Assembly: GCF_003945545.1 (NCBI RefSeq)
Contig: NZ_CP029617.1
Location: forward strand, 124,001-188,000
Source of the DNA: Streptomyces sp. WAC 01529
Lineage (GTDB): Bacteria; Actinomycetota; Actinomycetes; Streptomycetales; Streptomycetaceae
Length of the DNA stretch: 64,000 bases
Direction of reading: 5' to 3'
In this document: positions 57,571 through 64,000 of the stretch, piece after piece
How positions within the stretch are numbered: the stretch's first letter is position 1
Layout: every line of letters begins with the position of its first letter
Position numbers and translations under genes: made by a program
Notes under the pieces: model-generated
Databases searched by the model: none
What the model was told of the DNA's origin: nothing
Seen by the model: the letters and a program-made list of their open reading frames with translations, nothing else

Positions 57571-59196
57571 ATGCGCAGTGGCAGTGTCCGTGTACGTGCA
57601 CGCCGATGGCCGCTCGCGTGGCTTCTCGTCACCGTGCTGGCCGTCATGGCCGTCCTGGTGGCGCCCAGAACCGCGACGGCCGGGGCGGCCGGGGCGGCCG
57701 CGGGCGAGGCTCCGGTCAACCTCCTCAACGTCCACAGCGGCAGGTGCATGGAGGTGGAGAACTCCTCCAGCGCCGACGGGGCGAAGATCCGGCAGTGGGA
57801 CTGCGAGGGCCAGCCCGGCGCGCGCTGGCTCATCCGGCCCTCGGCCGCCTCGACCAGCGCGGTCAACATCGTGAACGCGCACAGCGGCAAGTGCCTGGCG
57901 GTGCGGACGGACGCGCCCGCGGGCGGCACGGTCGGTACTTCGGCCCCGCGCGTCGAACAGTGGGGCTGCGCCGGTTCACCGGGCGTCGACTTCGAGATCG
58001 ACAGCCGTACGGATTCCGCGTGGATCCTCTCCCGGACGACCACGCCCATGCGCTGCCTGGAGGTGGAGAACTCCGCCGAGCGCCGGGGCGCCCCCATCGT
58101 GCTGTCGACGTGCGCCAACCAGAAGGGGATCGCCTTCCAGCAGCGGCCGGACCGCACCGGCAACGACATCCGGCGTGACGATCTGTCCACCCTCTACGGG
58201 TACGACAACGGCTCCGTCTCCCTGTTCCGCTTTCCGACGAACAGCGCGGGCGGCTTCGAGACGCCGGACGTGCCGTGGAGTTCCCCCGCCGGTTCCTGGG
58301 ACTTCACCCACAGCCGGATGACCTCGGGGGACTTCAACGGCGACGGCCGCAGGGACGCGGCCCTGCTGCGCGGTCACGGCGACGGCTCCATCGCGCTGCT
58401 CACGATGCTCGGCACCGCTGACGGCGGGTACGCGGCGCCGTTCAAGTCGTGGGAGCGGCCGCCGGGCAACTGGTGGGGCGACCAGGTCCAGTTGACCGCG
58501 GGGGACTACGACGGTGACGGCCGTGACGAGGCCATGGCCCTGTACGGCTACAAGGACGGCAGCGTCACCCTGTTCCGCTTCCGCACCACGCCCGACGGCG
58601 CCTTCCAGGTGCCCTCCACCCCCTGGAGCGCGCCCGCGGGCACCTGGGACTTCGCCCAGAGCCGTATCGCCACGGGCGACTTCGACGCGGACGGCCGTCA
58701 GGACGTCGCGCTCTTCAAGGGCACCGCGCACGGCGCCGCCGAACTGCTCACCCTGACCGGCACCGCGGACGGCGGCCTCACCGCGCCGCTCACCTCCTGG
58801 CACCGGCCCCCCGGCAACTGGTGGGGCAACCAGGTGAAGCTGGCCGCCGGGGACCACGACGGTGACGGCCGTGACGAGTTGATCGCGATGTACGGGTACA
58901 ACGACGGGGCCGTCTCCCTGTTCCGTTTCGCCACCACCGGCGATGGCGGTTTCCAGGTCCCCACCGTGCCGTGGAGCGCCCCGCCGGGCACCTGGACGTT
59001 CTCCCACAGCCATGTCGTCTCCGGCGACTACAACGGCGACGGGCGGCGGGACCTCGCGCTGTTCAAGGGGACGACGGACGGGGCGGCCGCACTGCTCACC
59101 CTCCTTGGCGCCGCCGACGGCCGGCTCGTCGGACCGCTCACCTCCTGGCAGCGGCCGCCGGGCAACTGGTGGGGCACCCGCACGCTGATGATCTGA
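57571..59196 (+). CDS. Secreted ricin-type lectin with FG-GAP/VCBS repeats
   Basis: This 541-residue protein begins with a signal peptide (WPLAWLLVTVLAVMAVLVAP). Residues 50-200 form a ricin-B beta-trefoil (VNLLNVHSGRCMEVENSSSA, NIVNAHSGKCLAVRTDAPAG, QWGCAG). The rest is 2.6 copies of a 116-residue repeat with FG-GAP calcium loops (GDFNGDGRRDAA, GDYDGDGRDEAM, GDFDADGRQDVA, GDHDGDGRDELI, GDYNGDGRRDLA) and the linker RPPGNWWG. Bound calcium would stabilise it outside the cell. The likely role is binding of carbohydrate polymers. The ATG at 57571 has GGGGAG upstream and lies 90 bases after the AfsR stop, so co-transcription is possible. Confidence 0.86.
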   Translation: MRSGSVRVRARRWPLAWLLVTVLAVMAVLVAPRTATAGAAGAAAGEAPVNLLNVHSGRCMEVENSSSADGAKIRQWDCEGQPGARWLIRPSAASTSAVNIVNAHSGKCLAVRTDAPAGGTVGTSAPRVEQWGCAGSPGVDFEIDSRTDSAWILSRTTTPMRCLEVENSAERRGAPIVLSTCANQKGIAFQQRPDRTGNDIRRDDLSTLYGYDNGSVSLFRFPTNSAGGFETPDVPWSSPAGSWDFTHSRMTSGDFNGDGRRDAALLRGHGDGSIALLTMLGTADGGYAAPFKSWERPPGNWWGDQVQLTAGDYDGDGRDEAMALYGYKDGSVTLFRFRTTPDGAFQVPSTPWSAPAGTWDFAQSRIATGDFDADGRQDVALFKGTAHGAAELLTLTGTADGGLTAPLTSWHRPPGNWWGNQVKLAAGDHDGDGRDELIAMYGYNDGAVSLFRFATTGDGGFQVPTVPWSAPPGTWTFSHSHVVSGDYNGDGRRDLALFKGTTDGAAALLTLLGAADGRLVGPLTSWQRPPGNWWGTRTLMI

Positions 59197-59408
59197 GTCC
59201 TGCGCCCGCTCCCCCGCTTCCTGGCCTCCCTCGACTCCCCCGCCTCGCCCTCGCGCCTAGCCCAACCAGGTCACATCTGCGCCCGACTCTCCCCTCGCCC
59301 CGTGCGTCCGCATGACCGGTGCGAGCCGCGCGGACGATGTTGGTGCCCGGTATGCCGTGCCGGTGGTCACGTCGGTACCGGACAGGTGCGAGAGCGAGGG
59401 AGGCCCCG

Positions 59409-60875
59409 ATGGCGGAACTGTTCATCGACGGGGAGTGGACCGGTGCCGTCCAGGGCGCGCGGCGGGACGTGGTCAACCCGTACGACGCGTCCGTCATCCA
59501 GCAGGTCGACGACGCGGACGAGGCCGACGTCGACCTCGCCGTACGCGCCGCCCGGCGCGCCTTCGACCGCGGGGAGTGGCCGTCGGCGCCCACCCGGGAG
59601 CGGGCCGACGTACTGCTGAGAGTGGCGCGGTTCCTCCTGCGGGACCAGGAGGAGATCGCCCACGTCGAGTCCCTCGACACCGGCAAGACGCTCGCCGAGG
59701 CGCGGATCGACGTCGAGGACGTCTCGAACGCGTTCCGCTACTTCGCCGAGATCGCCGACAAGGACGGCGGCCGGGTCGTGGACGTCGGCCCCGACGTGCT
59801 CAGCCGCGTCACCTACCACCCCATCGGGGTCTGCGCGCTCATCGCGCCGTGGAACTATCCGCTGCTCCAGGCCTCCTGGAAGGTCGCTCCGGCCCTGGCC
59901 GCGGGCAACACCTTCGTACTCAAACCCAGCGAGACGACGCCGCTGTCCACGCTCCACATGATGCGGCTCATCGCCGAGGCGGGAGCGCCGGCCGGTGTCG
60001 CGAACCTCGTGCTCGGCCCCGGCGCCACCGTCGGCGCCGCGATGTCCTCCCACGCGGACGTAGACCTGGTGTCCTTCACCGGCGGTTTGGCGACCGGGCG
60101 CCGGATCATGGAGGCGTGCGCGCCGGGCGTGAAGAACCTCGCGCTGGAGCTGGGCGGCAAGAACCCCAACGTGGTCTTCGCCGACTGCGACTTCGACGCC
60201 GCCGTCGACCACGCGCTGGAGGCGTCGTTCCTGCACTCCGGGCAGGTCTGCTCGGCAGGCTCCCGGCTCCTGGTGGAGGACTCCCTGCACGACCGGTTCG
60301 TGGAGCGGCTCGCCGCCCGCGCGGGGGCCATCCGGCTCGGCAGCGGTCTCGACCCGGCGACCGAGAGCGGGCCGCTCAGCTCGGCGGAGCACCGGGAGAA
60401 GGTCGAGGGCTATCTGGAGATCGCCCGCGACGAGGGCGCCCGCCTGGTCTGCGGCGGCCGCCGCCCCGACGATCCCGAACTGTCGCGCGGCTTCTTCCTG
60501 CTGCCCACCATCTACGCCGACTGCGACCGCTCCATGCGCATCGTGCGGGAGGAGGTCTTCGGGCCGGTGGTCACCGTGGAGCGCTTCCGCACCGAGGACG
60601 AGGCCGTGGAGCTGGCCAACGACACCCAGTACGGCCTGGCCGGCGGTGTCTGGACGAACGACGCGAGCCGTGCCCAGCGGGTGGCGGCCCGGCTGCGGCA
60701 CGGCACGGTCTGGATCAACGACTTCCACCCGTACGTACCGCAGGCCGAGTGGGGCGGCTTCGGCCGCTCCGGTTTCGGCCGGGAGCTGGGCCCCACCGGC
60801 CTGCGCGAATACCAGGAGGCCAAGCACATCTACCAGAACCTGAGGCCGGGCGTCTCCGGCTGGTTCAAGGGCTGA
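59409..60875 (+). CDS. betB: Betaine-aldehyde dehydrogenase-type aldehyde dehydrogenase
   Basis: This 488-residue protein is a complete NAD(P)-dependent aldehyde dehydrogenase: PWNYPLLQASWKVAPALAAG, LKPSETTPL, SFTGGLATGRRI, LELGGKNPNVVFADCDFDAA (catalytic Glu), GQVCSAGSR (catalytic Cys) and EEVFGPVV. In the same operon lies a choline-oxidase-like enzyme, so betaine aldehyde is the probable substrate, giving glycine betaine for osmoprotection. GAGGGAGG precedes the ATG at 59409. Related enzymes act on other amino aldehydes, so the gene symbol is by context. Confidence 0.87.
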   Translation: MAELFIDGEWTGAVQGARRDVVNPYDASVIQQVDDADEADVDLAVRAARRAFDRGEWPSAPTRERADVLLRVARFLLRDQEEIAHVESLDTGKTLAEARIDVEDVSNAFRYFAEIADKDGGRVVDVGPDVLSRVTYHPIGVCALIAPWNYPLLQASWKVAPALAAGNTFVLKPSETTPLSTLHMMRLIAEAGAPAGVANLVLGPGATVGAAMSSHADVDLVSFTGGLATGRRIMEACAPGVKNLALELGGKNPNVVFADCDFDAAVDHALEASFLHSGQVCSAGSRLLVEDSLHDRFVERLAARAGAIRLGSGLDPATESGPLSSAEHREKVEGYLEIARDEGARLVCGGRRPDDPELSRGFFLLPTIYADCDRSMRIVREEVFGPVVTVERFRTEDEAVELANDTQYGLAGGVWTNDASRAQRVAARLRHGTVWINDFHPYVPQAEWGGFGRSGFGRELGPTGLREYQEAKHIYQNLRPGVSGWFKG

Positions 60876-60905
60876 GCGGGCAGGGCGAGAGCGAGGGCGA
60901 AGAGC

Positions 60906-62474
60906 ATGCACGACGAGACGACGACCTACGACTATCTGATCATCGGCGGTGGTACGGCCGGTTCCGTACTGGCCGCGCGGCTGAGCGAGGACCCGGGCTG
61001 CCGGGTCTGCGTGGTGGAGGGCGGGCCGAGCGATGTCGGCGACGACCGCATCCTGCGGCTGCGCAACTGGATCAACCTGCTCGGCTCCGAGTTCGACTAC
61101 GGCTACACCACCGAGGAGCAGCCGCGCGGCAACTCGCACATCCTGCACTCCCGGGCCCGGGTGCTCGGCGGCTGCTCCTCGCACAACACGCTGATCAGCT
61201 TCCTGCCGTTCCCGCAGGACCTCGACGAGTGGGTGGCCGCGGGCTGCGAGGGCTGGGGCCCGGAGACGATCCTGCCGTACCGGTCGCGGCTGCAGAACAA
61301 CATCGTGCCTGTCGCCGCCGCCGACCGTAACGCGATCGCCGAGGACTTCGTGACGGCGGCGACCAGCCGGCTCGGCGTGCCGGTCGTCGAGGACTTCAAC
61401 GCCCGCCCCTTCACCGACGGCGCCGGTTTCTTCTCCCTCGCCTACGAGCCGAAGACGAACACCCGCTCCTCCGCTTCGGTCGCGTATCTGCACCCCATCA
61501 TGGACCGGCCGAACCTGACGCTGCGTCTGGAGACCTGGGCGTACCGGCTGTTGCGCGACGACGAGGGCCGCTTCACCCGCGTCCAGGTCCGCAACCCCGA
61601 CGGGTCCGTGTCGACGCTGGAGGCCGAGGCGGAGGTGCTGCTGTGCGCCGGGGCGATCGACACGCCGCGGCTGCTCATGCTCTCCGGCATCGGGCCCGCC
61701 GACCAGCTGCGCGACCTGGGCATCGAGGTCCACGCCGACCTGCCCGGGGTGGGCGAGAACCTGCTTGACCATCCCGAGTCGGTGATCGTGTGGGAGACCC
61801 GCGGCCCGCTGCCGCCCAACTCGGCGATGGATTCTGACGCCGGTCTCTTCCTGCGCCGCGACGCCGGGGGCGGCCCGCGTCCCGACCTGATGTTCCACTT
61901 CTACCAAGTGCCGTTCACCGTCAACACCGAACGGCTCGGCTACCCCGTTCCCGAGCACGGCGTGTGCATGACCCCGAACGTGCCGCGCGCCCGTTCCGTG
62001 GGCCGCATGTGGCTGCGCAGCGCGGACCCCACCGTCAAACCGGCCTTGGATTTCCGCTACTTCACCGATTCGGAGGGCCACGACGAGCGCACGATCGTCG
62101 ACGGTCTGCGGATCGCCCGCGAGGTGGCGGCCACCGCACCCTTCAGCGACTGGCTGCTGCGCGAGGTGGCGCCGGGCCCGGACGTGCAGTCGGACGCGGA
62201 GCTTTCCGAGTACGGGCGCCGGGCCGCGCACACCGTCTACCACCCGGCCGGAACCTGCCGGATGGGCGCCGAGGACGATCCGCTCGCGGTGGTCGATCCA
62301 GAGCTGAGGCTGCGCGGACACGACGGGCTGCGCATCGTGGACGCCTCCATCTTCCCGACCATGCCGACCATCAACCCGATGGTCACCGTGCTGCTCGCCG
62401 CCGAGCGCGCGGCGGATCTCATCAGCGCCCGGCCGGCTCCCCAGCCGCTGGGCACGGAAGGGGCGGGCCAGTGA
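60906..62474 (+). CDS. Choline-oxidase-like GMC flavoprotein
   Basis: The protein has 522 residues. The FAD-binding motif DYLIIGGGTAGSVLAARL lies at the N-terminus. VLGGCSSHNTLISFLPF holds His93, at the position that forms the covalent FAD link in choline oxidase (GGCSSHN). The catalytic His is in TVYHPAGTCRMG and the Asn in PTINPMVTV. The residues after SSHN differ from well-studied choline oxidases, so a related amino alcohol could be the substrate. It follows the betaine-aldehyde dehydrogenase by 30 bases and its stop overlaps the permease start (GTGA). The likely job is choline to betaine. Confidence 0.82.
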   Translation: MHDETTTYDYLIIGGGTAGSVLAARLSEDPGCRVCVVEGGPSDVGDDRILRLRNWINLLGSEFDYGYTTEEQPRGNSHILHSRARVLGGCSSHNTLISFLPFPQDLDEWVAAGCEGWGPETILPYRSRLQNNIVPVAAADRNAIAEDFVTAATSRLGVPVVEDFNARPFTDGAGFFSLAYEPKTNTRSSASVAYLHPIMDRPNLTLRLETWAYRLLRDDEGRFTRVQVRNPDGSVSTLEAEAEVLLCAGAIDTPRLLMLSGIGPADQLRDLGIEVHADLPGVGENLLDHPESVIVWETRGPLPPNSAMDSDAGLFLRRDAGGGPRPDLMFHFYQVPFTVNTERLGYPVPEHGVCMTPNVPRARSVGRMWLRSADPTVKPALDFRYFTDSEGHDERTIVDGLRIAREVAATAPFSDWLLREVAPGPDVQSDAELSEYGRRAAHTVYHPAGTCRMGAEDDPLAVVDPELRLRGHDGLRIVDASIFPTMPTINPMVTVLLAAERAADLISARPAPQPLGTEGAGQ

Positions 62475-63958
62475 CCACCCCCGTTCCCGGAACGCCGGAC
62501 AGCGCGGCCAAGACCGGCCGGGGCGAAGAGGACTCGGAGTTCCGCAAGGACATGGGGCCGTGGGCGAACTTCGCCCTCGGCTTCACCTACCTCTCCCCCG
62601 TCGTCAGCACGTACACCCTCTTCGGCACGGCCCTCGCCGACGGCGGGCCCCCGATGATCTGGGCCTTCGTCATGGCGGGCTGCGGGCAGTTCCTCGTGGC
62701 GCTGGTCTTCGGCGAGGTCGTCGCGCAGTACCCGGTGGCGGGCGGGGTCTACCCGTGGGCACGGCGGCTGTGGGGCAAACGCTGGGCCTGGATGACCGGG
62801 TGGGTGTACATGTGGGCGCTGCTCGTGACGATCACGAGCGTCGCGTACGGCGCCGGGCCCTACATCGCGATCCTGCTCGGTTTCGACGCCACCGTGCACA
62901 CCACCGTGCTGTGCACGATCGGGCTGATCCTCGTGGCCGTCATCATCAACTACGCCGGCACGAAGGCCCTTTCGTGGGCGGCGCTGATCGGCTTCGGCGC
63001 GGAGCTGATCGGCGCTCTGGTCGTCGGCATCATTCTCTTGGTCACCCACCGCTTCCACGGCCTCGGTGTGCTCTTCGACGACTACGGCGCCGCCGGGGAC
63101 GGCTCCTATCTGCCCGTCTTCCTCGGTGCGGCGATCATCGGCTTCTACCAGTACTACGGCTTCGAGGCCTGCGGGGATGTCGCAGAGGAGGTGAAGAACC
63201 CCGGCAAGGTGATCCCCAAGGCGATGCGCCGCACCATCTACGTCGGCGGGGCCGCGGCGACCTTCACCTGTCTGACGCTGCTGCTTGCCGTCGTCGACTA
63301 CCAGGCGGTGATCTCCGGGAAGGACCCCGACCCGGCCGTCAGGATCCTCTTCGACGCCCTCGGTGAGACCGGCGCCCGCCTGGTGATGGCCGTCGTCCTC
63401 ATCTCGTTCCTGTCCTGCACGATCAGCTTGCAGGCGGCCGCCGGGCGGCTGATCTACTCCTACGCGCGCGACGAGATGATCATCGGCCACCGGCTCCTGC
63501 GGAAGTTCTCGCCGACCCGTGCGGTGCCGGAGTACGCGCTGCTGGTCGCGGCGGTGATCCCGGCGCTGATCGCGGTGGGCTCCCTGATCTCGACGGACGC
63601 CCTCACCAAGATCGTCTCCTTCGCGATCCTCGGCATCTACGCCTCTTTCCAGATGGTCGTCCTGGCCGCGCTGCGCGCCCGTGTGAAGGGGTGGAAGCCG
63701 AGCGGCGAGTACCGTCTGGGCCGCTGGGGCCTGCTGGTCAACATCGGGGCTCTCGCCTACGGGATCTTCGCCATCGTCACCATCGCGTGGCCCCGCACCC
63801 CGGAAGCGGCCTGGTACGACAACTGGATCGTGCTGCTCGGTGGCGGCGTCGTGGTGGGCGTGGGGCTGCTGTACATGTTCACCACGCACCACTACGGGCG
63901 CAGCGACGCTCCCTCGGACAACGCGATTCCCGACGAGGAGGTCCCCGAAACGCGGTGA
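62471..63958 (+). CDS. APC-family amino acid/polyamine/choline permease
   Basis: This 495-residue protein starts at a GTG that overlaps the preceding stop. It has about 12 hydrophobic segments (WANFALGFTYLSPVVSTYTL, AFVMAGCGQFLVALVFGEVV, GWVYMWALLVTITSVAYGAG, LGAAIIGFYQYYGFEACGDV and others) and the APC motif AEEVKNPGKVIPKAM. Uptake of choline or a related amine is inferred from the operon with choline oxidase and betaine-aldehyde dehydrogenase; APC permeases also carry amino acids, GABA or ethanolamine. It is complete and ends 42 bases before the window edge. Confidence 0.82.
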   Translation: MTTPVPGTPDSAAKTGRGEEDSEFRKDMGPWANFALGFTYLSPVVSTYTLFGTALADGGPPMIWAFVMAGCGQFLVALVFGEVVAQYPVAGGVYPWARRLWGKRWAWMTGWVYMWALLVTITSVAYGAGPYIAILLGFDATVHTTVLCTIGLILVAVIINYAGTKALSWAALIGFGAELIGALVVGIILLVTHRFHGLGVLFDDYGAAGDGSYLPVFLGAAIIGFYQYYGFEACGDVAEEVKNPGKVIPKAMRRTIYVGGAAATFTCLTLLLAVVDYQAVISGKDPDPAVRILFDALGETGARLVMAVVLISFLSCTISLQAAAGRLIYSYARDEMIIGHRLLRKFSPTRAVPEYALLVAAVIPALIAVGSLISTDALTKIVSFAILGIYASFQMVVLAALRARVKGWKPSGEYRLGRWGLLVNIGALAYGIFAIVTIAWPRTPEAAWYDNWIVLLGGGVVVGVGLLYMFTTHHYGRSDAPSDNAIPDEEVPETR

Positions 63959-64000
63959 TTCGTGTGAGCCCACCCATAGGGGCCACGTCACATGCTAACG

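Noticed and set aside
59367..62321. A frame of almost 1000 codons on the minus strand over the aldehyde dehydrogenase and choline-oxidase genes
   Set aside because: It mirrors the codon positions of the real genes and shows no motif or start signal.
1..64000. tRNA, rRNA or CRISPR array
   Set aside because: Reading both strands, I saw no tRNA-like cloverleaf with a conserved GGTTCGA loop, no rRNA sequence and no regularly spaced direct repeats. A covariance-model search could still reveal a small RNA.

Overview
The window is high-GC actinobacterial DNA and almost certainly Streptomyces. The evidence is frequent GTG starts with purine-rich ribosome sites, an AfsR-type regulator, a SigK/RskA pair and, decisively, adjacent genes for the telomere proteins Tpg and Tap, which serve linear Streptomyces replicons. 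Much of the content is accessory (decayed genes, an insertion sequence, orphan immunity-like genes), which fits a chromosome arm or a linear plasmid.

Layout. 1-4.3 kb: the end of a polyketide-type cluster with a KAS III-like protein, ACP, acyl-CoA dehydrogenase, FkbH-like protein and 3-hydroxyacyl-CoA dehydrogenase, a set that makes hydroxymalonyl/methoxymalonyl-ACP. 4.5-13.6 kb: accessory DNA with a HAD-like protein, a GNAT fragment, a 54-bp element made of IS ends, a small secreted peptide, a 1.6-kb IS, a SUKH protein, a ghost transposase, a divergent GlxA regulator/DJ-1 pair and DUF6010. 14.1-18 kb: a lipoprotein, then tpg and tap. 18-23.5 kb: DoxX/LysR, an ArsR-cation efflux operon, DUF4259, an Imm51-like protein, a lipoprotein and an EF-hand protein. 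23.6-27.3 kb: a minus-strand, translationally coupled operon headed by an MfnB-like furan-forming enzyme, followed by a decayed aldehyde dehydrogenase, a zinc alcohol dehydrogenase and a methyltransferase. 28-36 kb: a frameshifted ricin-type lectin, an SRPBCC protein, a two-gene cyclic 2,3-diphosphoglycerate pathway, a FUSC-family transporter and two unassigned proteins.

36-41 kb: a Gfo/Idh/MocA oxidoreductase, two VOC proteins and an MFS pump, divergent from a WYL regulator. 41.4-45.5 kb: a SigK module (fasciclin lipoprotein, molybdopterin oxidoreductase, SigK, RskA) with repeated promoter-like motifs. 45.5-52 kb: cell-envelope genes (amidase-like protein, a class A PBP lacking the SxxK lysine, two deacetylase-family proteins, small lipoproteins). 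52-59 kb: a PQQ-propeller lipoprotein, a toxin-like protein with an AGNAAV leader, an AfsR/SARP regulator and a ricin/FG-GAP secreted protein. 59.4-64 kb: betaine-aldehyde dehydrogenase, a choline-oxidase-like enzyme and an APC permease, a likely choline-to-betaine osmoprotection operon.

The most unusual finds are the MfnB operon, the cyclic 2,3-diphosphoglycerate pair (a solute best known from methanogenic archaea), the repeated SigK-type promoters, the altered PBP active site and the IS-end mini-element. No tRNA, rRNA or CRISPR array was seen.
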